Shown in pieces: positions 1 through 13,400 of a DNA stretch of 64,000 bases. The notes under the pieces are model-generated. The model had not been told where the DNA came from. It made no database searches and was given only the letters and a program-made list of their open reading frames with translations. Origin of the DNA: Nematostella vectensis (taxonomy: Eukaryota > Cnidaria > Anthozoa > Actiniaria > Edwardsiidae); contig NC_064035.1 in the NCBI RefSeq assembly GCF_932526225.1, forward strand, positions 12,034,566 to 12,098,565, given 5' to 3'. The translations under genes and the position numbers were made by a program. Position 1 is the stretch's first letter. Each line of letters opens with the position of its first letter.

Positions 1-271
1 CCGGGTAGCCCTGTGTAACGGTATATCTGATAGAAAGGAAGCACGATTGTGAGGGAATTTTCATAGCAGAAAAAAATCGGTTACAAGCTTGGTTCTCGGG
101 GTGGGTAGACGATGGGGTAAATGGTGAAACAGCACAAGTTTTTTGTCAGCCATTAATTCAGTAAACGCTTGTATTAACGCCCTGCGCTGAGGACGAGTGG
201 GCACAGCACAATGGCATGCCGAAGTTGTTCTAATGAGCCCTATAAAACTTCTTCCTTCATCTGATCCTTAC

Positions 272-495
272 CCTTTTTTGGTGGTTGTTCGGATAAGTGA
301 TCCACTCGTCGCCTGTATCTTTTCTGTATTCGATGTAAAAGGCGTTCACACAGCTTGAACTGCAGCATCTTATTAGTATCAGCACAAACCGTGCCACGGT
401 AGCATCTTTCTCAAAAGTATATTGCATCAGACCATTCGTGCCAGAGGTAAATTGTTGTTCCCCCAAATATGCCCTGGTTCCGCCTTCACTTTTTC
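272..495 (-). CDS. Exon 16: probable first half of a third discoidin-like domain, continues off the left edge
   Basis: Exon starts in phase 1 after ATCTTAG and ends in phase 0 at AGG|GTAAGG, the same 1-to-0 phase pattern as the first-half discoidin exons at 12751-13082 and 11273-11583. The reading GKSEGGTRAYLGEQQFTS, then LMQYTFEKDATVARFVLILI and NAFYIEYRKDTGDEWITYP resembles the central strands of a discoidin domain but lacks the C-PLGMEDGRIPD opening, so it is a divergent galactose-binding-like module. The matching second half is not visible in the remaining 271 bases. Confidence 0.5.
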
Positions 496-3400
496 CTAAG
501 ATTAATCATGTTTCATTTGATTTGATAGTGGTATCGAAATCGGAGGAAAGCAGCCTATTGATTCACGCAACTTGAACTCCTGTTCTTCTACTCTTTATTA
601 TTGCAGTGCAGTACAAAGAAACTCCATGCTTTGGTTACTCATGTATGTGGTATGAGCAACAAAAAGGTTTTTAATGGCAATAAAACGTTAAACAAAAGAG
701 GCAACTTTTGATTTGAAAAAGAAACTTTGAAGAAGACATACAAACGTGCCTAGATCCGAATCTTACATGACACTGACATGCGAGAGCAGTGTGAATAACG
801 TTAGATAGACTTAAAGAGGTTAAAACCATACGTGTTTACCTGCGTAACAAAATATCTCGATTTCGTCTGGAACAAAATAGTACGTTCCAGCAAGCAGCTT
901 TCTTGTGTCGTCACGTGACATGGGCGAGGCAAGGCCGGGACACGTGACCCCTGACAAGTTGTACACTTGACCGAGATCGCTAAAAGACAGGGTACCAAGG
1001 TGGAGGTCGTCTCTACCAAATATGGGACCGGACTTCAGATCAAAGCGAGCAGCTTCTGAGCGGAATTCCTGTTTGGGGAAAATCTTGAACGGCAAACAGC
1101 CTTTTGGACCTTTCAAGCTAAATAGGAAAGCTGTCGGGCTGTCGATGGAGTCACCCGATGTTCTTGCTGATGAAATACAATGCAAACAGAACGTTTTTCA
1201 GATTTTTCCGACAGAAGTACTAAAATACCGCCAGATTGCATAGAAGTATTTGTGATTCTTGTGTAGATACTTCAAAAATAATAATAATGGGAAATAAGAA
1301 TAATCTTTAACAGCTCTAAAGGTATTAGCATTAATCGTTATACGACGACACTCGAAAATAGTGCGCTTTGATTGGTCAGGGGTCCATGTATTATTAGAGG
1401 ACACATACACACTTGGCGTCACCGTGCTCACCAAAACTAAATCGAAACGTAAGAAAACATTGTTATTGTTGTATAGAAAATGGATCTCTTTTTTTGTGCG
1501 TATGTTTTTCAATAGATGCACAGATGACGTCACAGCATGTCATGAACAACAGTCACGCAACAAGACACAGTTGCAGTCTATTTGTTAAATAGTGACAACC
1601 ATGTAAAAGCGCTAAATTTTTAATACTGGCAAAGCAAAAATATGCATTTTGTCGTTTACCTGCCCAGGGTACGTCTAGAACTCCCCCAAATATGTATTCG
1701 TTAACTTTCACGATCACTAGCGTCACGGAACCCCACTTGCACAGACTATGGAACTCGGATACTGGTTTCATCGCAGTTGAAGCAAGATAGCATCGTATCC
1801 AGACAGAATTCTCTTCCATGCTTGTTTGAAGCATATCCATCAATTCTCTTGTCTCCTCCATCTTGTTACTAAGGATTCGTGAATGGAAGTATTCTGTACG
1901 AAATGACAAATATTTTAATGAATGCCTTGGTGCAAGAAATGTGTCAAAGAACTATTGTAGCGGGTGGGAGAATGAATAAATATTCTAGATATACCTATTA
2001 AATGTATTATAGAAATACATATACTAAAAAGGGGCGGCATCAAGAAGCCTGTTTACGAAAAAGTGTGATGTGACAACCTACAAACTACCCAGAAGAATAG
2101 AACAGCATTTAAAAAAAGAAATTTAAAAACACGATAAGGAAAACATCTTTCTTGTGCTCAGCTAGTCGAAATGTTCTTCGCGTGAAACGATCCAAGCGAC
2201 ACGTCCTCCAAATAAAAGTGTTCAAGTCCGGAATAACCCGGAATGATCTTGAAATGCGAGTATATTAAGCTCTGATATGTTATTACCCCCGTATGCTCAT
2301 GACTTACCTCGATATTTCATCCACAGGGACGCCGTGAAGCCTTTGTTACACATGCTGGATTTCTCTATGCAAGTTTCATCAAAGGATCCAAAGTCAAAGG
2401 CTTGCTTGTTATCAGTAGCCATGCTGTTTAGTTCTCGGCTTGCCGTTGTCTGCACGATATGAGCTCCTTTTGTTCCTATGTACTCAATATTCTTGCTACC
2501 ATCCCGTTTGAGTCTCCATTGATGTTGTACTAAGGAAATACGTTAAATTTGAATTAAAGAGATGGTCATGTCGACCAAAGTGAAAGCAACCAAAACAAAT
2601 TGTCCATTTGCCCCTAATTATCATGTACTAAAATCATGTACCTATGTGTGCGGTGTCGCTATGTGTACACGTCGCTATGTGTGCGGTGTCGCTATGTGTA
2701 CACGTCGCTATGTGTGCGGCGTCGCTATGTGTGCGGTGTCGCTATGTGTGCAGTGTGTACACGTCGCTATGTGTGCGGTGTCGCTATGTGTACACGTCTC
2801 TTTTTTTTGCGGTGTCGCTATGTGTAAAGTGTGTGTAACACGTCGCTATGTGTGCGGTGTCGTTATGTGTACAATGTGTACACGTCGCTGTATGCGGTGT
2901 CGCTATGTGTACAGTGTGTACATGTCGCTATGTGTACAATGTGTACACGTTGCTATGTGTGCGGCGTCGCTATGTGTGCGGTGTCGCTATGTGTGCGGTG
3001 TCGCTATGTGTGCGGCGTCGCTATGTGTGCGGCGTCGCTATGTGTACAGTGTGTACACGTCGCTATGTGTGCGGTGTCGCTATGTGTACACGTCGCTATG
3101 TGTGCGGTGTCGCTGTGTGTACAGTGTGTACACGTCGCTATGTGTGCGATGTCGTTATGTGTACAGTGTGTACATGTCGCTATGTGTGCGATGTCGTTAT
3201 GTGTACAGTGTGTACATGTCGCTATGTGTGCGATGTCGTTATGTGTACAGTGTGTACACGTCGGTATGTGTGCGGTGTCGCTATGTGTACAGTGTGTACA
3301 CGTCGCTATGTGTGCGATGTCGTTATGTGTACAGTGTGTACATGTCGCTATGTGTGCGGTGTCGCTATGTGTACAGTGTGTACACGTCGCTATGTGTGCG

Positions 3401-6400
3401 ATGTCGTTATGTGTACAGTGTGTACATGTCGCTATGTGTGCGGTGTCGCTGTGTGTACAGTGTGTACACGTCGCTATGTGTGCGATGTCGTTATGTGTAC
3501 AGTGTGTACATGTCGCTATGTGTGTGGTGTCGCTGTGTGTACAGTGTGTACACGTCGCTATGTGTGCGGTGTCGCTATGTGTACAGTGTGTACACGTCGC
3601 TATGTGTGCGGTGTCGCTATGTACACATAGTCGCTGCGTCGCTGTGTGTACAGTGTATACAGTGTGTGCATGCCGGTCGTGAAAGGGCCATTTTATCTAT
3701 GAATACCTTTGTGCGAGTCGCACATGAAGACGGTAGTTTTCCTGACATCACCATGTACCCATAAATGGGCGTGATACCACGACAGAAGAGAAGTAGCGCC
3801 ATCTTCACAACCGCCGGCTCTACCTGAACTTAGCCATTTGGCATTGACATCAAAAAGGGTCAATGAACCCTCGAAAGCGCCCTGCGCTATTGGTTTGCCC
3901 TGCTGGTCTGGAATTTGGCCGATCATTAAAGCACCATCTGGTATCTTGGTGCCCGCTTTAAACGCTTGTCCTTGCTTGAGTGTAGGGCCGTTAACTGAAA
4001 ATGCCCAACTGCCATTTGCTGACGACCAAGTAAAACAGATTTGGTTCCATTCCGTCTCACTGATGACGGGTGATGGGAGGTCTATCGTTCTAAGTCACAA
4101 AGACACAGTCTCAGCACGTAGAAACGCAGGAGTCAGTAAAAAATAAATGACTTTTTAAGCTCCTCATCTTTAAATCTAACGGTGGATTTCGTCCAAATTG
4201 TAACAGCGCACGGTCTTTGTTTTACCCTCGCAGCAAAGTTAGGCTCTCTGCGTGGAATGAAAACCTAGACAGCTTTTACAGAGGGTCGTCCCCTCGTCAA
4301 AAAAGCCCACAAACAAAAGTAACATTCAAGCTGGTGTTTTTGATGTGGGGTCCCCAGTCCAAATGTTTTATACCATTTTACTTACACGACTGCGTCATTG
4401 ATTCCAAAATAAAAAAAATTATTGTTGGCAAAGGACATCGAGATAAAGCTGGATCCACTAAACATCCCAAACAGCCCTTGTCGTCTCGGCCTGAGTGGCG
4501 ACTTGATAAAGGTACACACGTAGAATTCCGCGAATCCCTTGACTTTAGGGTAAAGTATGTAGTCTTCAGAACCGCTACCACGAAACGACAAGGCGTAATC
4601 CTGGTCCCCTATAAAATGCATGTTATAATACAAATGTTACAGAGAGATAATATCGCAAAATACAGGGCGGTAACGCCTAAGGGGTAACGGGGCGGGGGGT
4701 GCTACAAGTCTATGTATTGTGCCCCCTCCCCTAGTATTTATTGGTCTGTTACAGCCTAGTAATATGAGAAATGAATCACAGCTCTTATTATCATCAAATC
4801 AGTCGGCTTGGGTAACGAGGCGCACTAACAGACGGACAGATATTACCGTATCTCGGTCTTATTTTCATCGAAGCTTCCTTGAGTGACTTGGTAACACCTT
4901 GCCACTTCTGCCAGTACATGCCCACGTATCCGAGAGTAACGCTGGAATATCGGTGATGGTACTCTCCATTTAAGTTACTTGTAGCTTCGTTACAAAGCGT
5001 TTCCCGTCCAAACCAGCCAGGCGTTTTCTTAGTTATAAGGCAAAGTTCAGTACTCTCGTCTTTGGTTTTAAAGGGTTTCTTGTCGAGGTAGCTCAAGGAT
5101 TCCCCCGCAGTACCTTGAAAACCAGCAAAGCCCAAATACAGTCTAAAAGGGGACTTTGGCTCAAGAAAGGCGTTATCATAAAGAGAATAAGCGTAATCGT
5201 TCTCGTTATTCCGTAACTCAACCAGCAGCATTTGAGTTCTGTGGAAACAGATTCAGAAGATAAGTATGAAAAAATAAAGTGCACGAGAATGATCAAAACC
5301 ACGCTAAATACGTTGTGAGTACATTCGAGAGAGACAGTGGGACAAACTTATTAACCTTCTGTAAAATGTAGTTTTGCGCTAGATCAACTAAATAAAAACA
5401 TCACAGAAAAAAGGATAATGGTCGAAAATTCAACATTGTTCTCAACACATAGACATCTTGCAAGTGCTTGATGTAATTGAGACTTAAAAAGATTATAGCT
5501 TTGGCGTTTAAACATCATATAAATTTGTTGACCCTGAGATCTTACAGAACCCTTAAAGTCCATTCAAAGTAGAACAATGCCTAAGAAATACTTACTGTTT
5601 AGATGCTGACATCTTTTCGAGTCCGAGCCAGAACTCCCCATACGCCTCGCCAAATCCACTCCGATACCTAGACATACTCTCGTAAAAATCAACGGACCCA
5701 TCAAAACGCCTGTGTACAACAAGCCAACCACCACTGTTAGTCTGCTGGTCACAGAGTCCAGTGAAGTACTTTCCTTCACCTCTAGGGTCTAGCATATAAT
5801 AACCGCTTATCTTATGTCCTTGATGGACGAGACTAAGGCAATCTCGACCTGAAAAGAACCGTTAAAATCAGCAGCATTAGAACAACATCACTATCACCAC
5901 CATTATCATCATCATCACCATCACTATCACAATTATATCACCATCACCATCACCATCACCATCGCCATCATCATCATCATCATTATTATCATCACCATCA
6001 CCATTATTACCTTATCATCACTCATCATTAATATCACCACCATTATCATCATCACCATCATCACCACCATTATCATCTTTTTCCTTTGGAAGTCGATCCT
6101 CGTGTCAGGTAATGTCCTGACCATAAGTACTGACCTTTTGCGAGAGGGCATGAGCTTGGCAGAATCAATGCTCCACTGTGGGTCTTCCCCAGCACGTTTT
6201 TCCAAGCAATGAGGTTTCCCTCCAAGCAAGTAGAGCACTTGGTTGACATCTCTTGAATGGTGCTTTGCGACAGAGTGTAATTCCATATATTAATACGGCT
6301 CATCCGTCCAAGAAACTTCTGGTAAACATCGAATCCACCCCCTCTAGCATCCTGCTCCTGGCCGAACACCACCAAATAGTCTTCAGTAAGGGATCCAATC

Positions 6401-7414
6401 CATATCGATCGAGAATCAGAAGCGAATTTCACACCGTCCATAAAGACCTCGATGGTACCATTTGTACCTTGCCACGTGACACATATGTGATGCCAGTCAC
6501 CAGAGTGAAGTGACTGGGGTGCAATGACTTCTCTATGGGAGAAAAAAAAAACAGTGATATAATACAGTGAATATTTAACAATTATTCGGCGAAGGCGAAG
6601 TGATGCCCAGCGTCTCTGGGACTATCCACCGCTATTCGCTGAGCCTGAGGTGAATAATTGTTTTAGTATATACTTGGCGGGGACTGTACAAGACACATTT
6701 TGCTGTCATTATTTTACCGAATTTCCGACTTTGTTTACCATAATGGTCGCGCAAAACAACGTATCGCTTCTGAAGGTACGGAAATGACGGAAAAACCTGG
6801 AAAATGCGCAATTCGACGTAGATAAAGAAGACACGATTACTTACATCGGTTCATCGGTACATCGGTTTCTTGTACTCCGGAATGATTTTCAAAACACAAA
6901 TAACGTGAGGCCTAAATGCACTGACCCAAATTTTGGCATTTTAAGATATTTTTGCATTGATCGTCCTTGCGCTATGCATGCTATGCAAAATTTTAATGAC
7001 ACTTTACAAAAAGATCAATTTAAAAAAGTCGCGTTTGGTATTGTGTTTGCTATTACTAACTAAGCACTTAGAGAAATTTTCTGCCTAATTAGATGTGAAA
7101 TGGGCTTATTTGAAGCGTCATGTCATGTTTTTTTTTTTTCGCCGGTAAATCGCGCAACATCGCCATCGAACTTCTTTTGCAAATATTATATTTACCGTAC
7201 CTTGACAGTTTTGTTGATGTTCATATCAGTTTTGTCGATTTCGTTCGCTCTGAAGAGTGAGGACACCGAATCCATTCTGTTTTTCAACAAAATTTACCAC
7301 CACGAAATAAAGAACCTCCAATGAAACATTATACGAATTTTGAAAACATTATTTTGTAGACTTATTTAGTCCCGTTTGACAGGTCGTTTCAAAGAATTTG
7401 GCCGTAGAAATGTT

Positions 7415-7449
<35 letters not shown>

Positions 7450-10400
7450 TCAGACAGACAGACACACAGACAGACGGAGCGACGGACTGAGAAACGGACG
7501 GAGAGACGGACAGACAGACGGAGAGAAGGACAGACAGACAGACGGACAAACAGACAGAGAGACGGACAGACAACAGATGGAGGGACGGAGGAACGGAGAG
7601 AGATGGACAGACAGACAGACGGAGGGACGGAGAGAGAGACGGACAGACAGACAGACAGACAGAGGGACGGAGAGAGACGGACAGACATACGGAGGGACTG
7701 AGAGAGACGAAGAGACAGACGGAGGGAAGGAGAGAGACGGACAGACATACGGAGGAGCGGAGAGAGACGGACAGACAAACGGAGGGACGGAGAGAGACGG
7801 ACAGACAAACGGAGGGACGGAGAGAGACGGACAGACAGACGGAGAGAAGGACAGACAGACAGACGGACAAACAGACAGAGAGACGGACAGACAACAGATG
7901 GAGGGACGGAGGAACGGAGAGAGATGGACAGACAGACAGACGGAGGGACGGAGAGAGAGACGGACAGACAGACAGACAGACAGAGGGACGGAGAGAGACG
8001 GACAGACATACGGAGGGACTGAGAGAGACGAAGAGACAGACGGAGGGAAGGAGAGAGACGGACAGACATACGGAGGAGCGGAGAGAGACGGACAGACAAA
8101 CGGAGGGACGGAGAGAGACGGACAGACAAACGGAGGGACGGAGAGAGACGGACAGACAGACGGAGGGACGGAGAGAGACGTACAGACATACGAAGGGACG
8201 GACAGACAGACAGAGGGACGTAGAGAGACGGAAAGACAGACGGAGGGACGGTGAGAGAGACGGACAGACAGACGGAGGGACGGTGAAAGACGGACAGACA
8301 GACGGAGGAACGGAGAAAGAAAGGGACAGACATACGGAGGGACGGAGAGAGACGTATAGACATACGGAGGGACGGACCTACTTACAATTTCACTCCCCCC
8401 ACGGGTTGCAACACTGCTACCATGATGTTGTTCTTTCCATTTCTGGTATCGGTCATAATAAAGAAAGGATTCCCATAATAGACTCCTGTCTGCGAGCCAA
8501 AAAAGGACACATGCGTTTGAGCTGAGGAGGTTGAGGAGGAATTGTACCAGAAGCAAGCAGTCATCGCTGTTAAAGACTGACTAGGAATATTCGTCATGGC
8601 AAAGCCCATTGCCGATGCAGGAAACAACCAATCCTTATTAACATAACTTGTTCTATTGCAGTCTGCAAAGTAAAAATATATGAGTTTAATAACGCTGCCT
8701 AAGTTTATGGCGGCAGCGCAAAAGACGCAGGGCGACTGCTGCGCTGTATTTGTGGAATTTTGTTTTTGAAACTTGTTGTTTAGTTGTTTGATTGAGCAAA
8801 AAAAAAAAAACGCTAATAAGTAAATAGCAAAAACAGAAAAATTATTCATATTTATTATATGCCAACAACCACTTCCGGTGGAATGGCGCACGCTGATTTG
8901 CTGTTAAGCGGTCCGGATCCTGATGAAACGACCGTGGTCGTTACAAAAAAACTCCCGGACCGACTAACTAACTCGAAAAAATCAACAACAAAAAGGTTTT
9001 TTTTTTTTTCTACACTATAATAGCAATAGCAATTGGTCGCCGCTTTTCTGCAACGATGAGTTTCAATATTTATATTCAGACAGTGAGTTATATTGAGTAA
9101 GCTTACTTATTTATTTTTTCTCTCAATATAATTTCAAACTTTGTTTACGATAGTTGCTTCTGACAGTGTCGCTGATGTTCATTCAGTGGAATCAAGTTCG
9201 TATTTCCACAAAATGATTTTAATCATCCACAATTGAAGAACTTCTAATTAGACATCCTCTGAATTTTTATCAACAATTTTGTGAAATAATTAGTCCCAAT
9301 TGATCGTCGTTTTCCACTCGAATTGATGTTTTCTATTTCACTTTAATTTTCCACGGACAGTAAGATATATTCACTAAAATACTACTCTTAAATGAAGATA
9401 CATTATGCAGTCTTTATTCCCCGTATGATTAGACGATTTGCTACCTTTTTTTATCACAAATAAAATTTCAGTAAACTTGAAATTGTCGCGCGCGTTGCAA
9501 TCATTATGGCGGGAAATTGTCATAACACAGAGAGTTTGAAGACGATTTTGCGTGACAACTAATTTAAAATGAAAAAAAACATTAAAAAAATCGACGTAAA
9601 AAGCAATTCTTAATGATCATTTTACAAATCGACTCGTTATTTCGAGCTTTGGAGTTGAGCACTCGGCTTGTAAATCCAGAAGGGGTTCATTCTTTCACTT
9701 CAGCAGCATAATTTTCCCTTCTCGGACAAGAATTAAAAAAGCCATATAATAAATAAGTTATTAATATCGCTTGCCCGGTCCGCACTGAGAAATCTCAGCC
9801 CTTGGTCTTTTTGCACAGACCTCGGCCTCGGTCTGTATAACCCGCCGGCTGTGATTTCTCAGAACGGACCTCGTGCTCTTTTAATGCGTAGTATTTAATC
9901 AGAAATTGCAGTATCCATAAATCACTCGCCCCAAATGTAATCTGTAGATAACCCTCCCCACATGTAATCCGTAGATAACCCGCCCCACATGTAATCCGTA
10001 GATAACCCACCCCACATGTAATCCGTAGATAACCCAACCCTACATGTAATCCGTAGATAACCCACCCCACATGTAATACGTAGATAACCCGCCCCACATG
10101 TAATCCGTAGATAACCCGCCCATATTCAATCCGTAGATAACACGCCCCACATGTAATCCGTAGATAACCCGCCCCATATGTAATCCGTAGATAACCCGCC
10201 CCACATGTAATCCGTAGATAACCCGCCCCACATGTAATCCGTAGATAACCCGCCCCATATGTAATCCATAGATAACCCGCCCCATATGTAATCCGTAGAT
10301 AACCCGCCCCACATGTAATCCGTAGATAACCCGCCCCACATGTAATCCGTAGATAACCCGCCCATATTCAATCCGTAGGTAACCCGCCCCACATGTAATT

Positions 10401-13400
10401 CGTAGATAACCCGCCCCACATGTAATCCGTAGATAACCCGCCCCACATGTAATTCTTAGATAACCCGCCCCACATGTAATCCGTAGATAACCCACCCCAC
10501 ATGTAATTCGTAGATAACCCGCCCCGCATGTAATCCGTAGATAACCCGCCCCACATGTAATCCGTAGATAACCCGCCCCACATGTCTTACGTAGATATTT
10601 AATTTATCTACGGATTACATATATCTACTCAACCAATTAGTAAATCACGTATTCTAAATTCTAACAGTAAATCAACCTTCCTATAATCAATCCTTAGTTA
10701 CCCTTACAATTAGCAATAAGTCACCTTCCTTTTAATAAAATCCATAAATCGCCCGCTCTTTGTGAAACCCATAAAAACACAATATTAAATGGACATAACC
10801 TACCGCATTTATATCCATAGAGCTCTACTCTCATACTGATGTGACCGTTCCAAGACTTCGGTTGAATTCGTATGTATCGGGATTCTATGTTTGGGAGAAG
10901 ATCATTCGTCACAACGGTTGACCTGTCACTATTTGCTTGAAATACCTAAGAACAAACGACATGTTAGATTGCATTATCATTGTGATCTCAATCTCAATCA
11001 ACCTGAATGGTCATCAGCACCACTTTTAGAAATGGAGAAAGCAGGAGTGGTCTAGTGTGTTGGCGTCGGTCTGGGGATGCTTCCAAGCTCACGCCTATAC
11101 AAGAATGACTGTATGCTTTAACTGAACAGGAGAACACCACAAAAACTACACATTAAAATATTTAGAGTTAAAGTAGCTTTTGGAGATATAAATCAATCAA
11201 ACTGATAAGGCAGGAAACATTACAACGGGGCTCAAGATAATTCACTGTATAATTCACTGTGAGAAATAGTACTTTGGGTGTGGCATCGGGATTGCGGTGG
11301 ATAACCCAGTCGGTGGAGCTGTCACTAGTGCTGAGCGTGTATGACTCCACCCAGTTATCATACGTGTGCTGCCCCTGAGTAGCCACGCCTGTTAAAGTAG
11401 CCATCTCTTGGAGGTCTATCTGTAGCCACTGGTCTTCTGATGACGTGGCTGCTGTCCAGGACCATGGCCCGTGGAGTCGGCTTTGCGGAGCTGAGTGTAT
11501 CGAGGAGTAAGCACTGGAAGATGTCATGGCCCTGTCCGGAATTCGCCCGTCCTCCATGCCAAGCGAGTCTGGACACTCTCGGGCTAAAGTAATAGAATAA
11601 AACATAATCGCTAACTTAAAATTTGAGAATTTGGACAAATTGATTGATGCATGTAAGGCACCGAGCATACGGATTTATTGCTATTTATTCGAATTATTCG
11701 AATAGAAAATTAAAAACTACAAACGCAAATGCTTTTACATCTTCCACATTTATCACCACATTTCATACCAAAGTTTGAAAATCCCTCCCTTATGTGCGCT
11801 GCGATTTTAAGCAATATCGCCCGGCAAGATCTAACTAAATTCACATCTTTACTTCCTCTGTTTATTATTTTAATTCCAGGTTCTTACATGTTTTAAGATA
11901 ATATTCTTCGTCCAAAACTTTTTCACCAACTTAGCCAGACTTGCCAAGGAGGAGGAGATTTTAGAAGGCAATGATATATACAATAATATTAGCTGGTATT
12001 AATACTATACAATAAAAGATCTCAAATTTTGTTTAAGAAGACACCGCATTTTAGTGCACGCCTGCTACGCCTTACCTAATAACGTCTCTATTTATCCTTA
12101 CCACAGTCACAGCCATACACCTCGACTCTCATGCACTTCCAGGCGTAGAAATCCTTAGGATAAAACCTGATACCGCGAGCAACCACATGGGGAAGCAGGA
12201 GATTCTCTTTTACCGACAGGTTGTCAATATTACCACTGAAAATCTGCAAATTACGAACGAGAACGTTTGAACGCGTCACATACCGTTATTTCTCGAATGT
12301 CACTAAAGAGCGCTAAATCGTGGAAGGCATTAATACGGACGATTATAAGGGCGACTTTTTTAAATCCCGTTTCAACTCTAGATAAAAAGTGCTTTTTAAC
12401 AACATGCAAGAAGTAAACATCCAGATCACCCATCTCCCCTCCCAGAACCCCGTCCACGCCAATAATAATGCCAAACACTACATTTAACATGGACGATGGC
12501 TATGATGGCATAATTAGGCTATTAATGTATCATTCTTCAAAATAACAATTACAAGAATCTGAAGTCTTAGCGCGATTATTACAGTACGGGCGTAGCGGGA
12601 GCCCATATTGTAGGAATCGCGGGATAGGGGATAGCAGAGCATTCTAGGTTACGCCCCCACATACCATACCTAGTGAGTTGATTCCTCACTTGCCGATTCA
12701 TTACTAATGTCATTACAATATATAGAAATCTTATTTGGAAATCTGCCTACCTTTGCCTCGCCGTTCTCAGAGTACGCACTCCACCGAGCTAAATCACGGC
12801 TATAACTAATAGTGAAATTTTTCACATATTGATGGTAATCATAGCGACCCTGAGTAGCAACCTTCGTTATAATCTTCATGGACCCCAAGTCAATTTGCAG
12901 CCAATGCCCTTCATTATTATTTGGAGTGCACCACGCGCCGCCAAATTTGGTCTGTTGTAATGTAGTCTTTCGTGTGTTAAGACGACTGCGTGAGGTATCC
13001 AATTTCTGGCTGTGTGCTCTCGGTGTAGTGATAGCGTAATCTGGTATCCGGCCATCTTCCATACCAAGTGGCTGCGAACATTCTGTAAGGAAAGGCCATG
13101 CGATTTCTGCGCGATTCGACAAAATTTCGAATTGTGCTGTAGTAATAAATGAAATTTTAAAAATATAGAGTCTTAAAGAGCCCTTGTCAGCCACACTTTT
13201 GTTATTGTTTTTAAAAAGGATTAGAGGGCAAAAATAAAAAATTTAAAAGACCTACTTGTTTAAAGAAAGGGATTTGGACTTGATTTGAGCATTGAATCGA
13301 AAATGTTACAACTCCACCAATCAATCAGCAGTTAAAAATGGAACTTTTTTCACAATTGATGTTTTGCTTAGATGAAAAACCTACTGACAGAGGCTGTTTA

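Noticed and set aside
2562-3764. A 400-codon open frame plus parallel 260-283-codon frames on the plus strand
   Set aside because: All are translations of the GTCGCTATGTGTGCG minisatellite; three frames are open at once and the content is only repeated CVRCRYVYSVY-type words.
5933-6286. Methionine/valine-rich minus frame
   Set aside because: Reads the CAT/CAC microsatellite in an intron; only its start overlaps real exon sequence in another frame.
7349-8556. Several 180-370-codon frames on both strands
   Set aside because: Translations of the CAGACGGAGGGACGGA array; open in many frames because the unit lacks stops.
9795-10583. Frames of 70-150 codons on the minus strand
   Set aside because: Generated by the 27-bp intron minisatellite (27 is a multiple of three).
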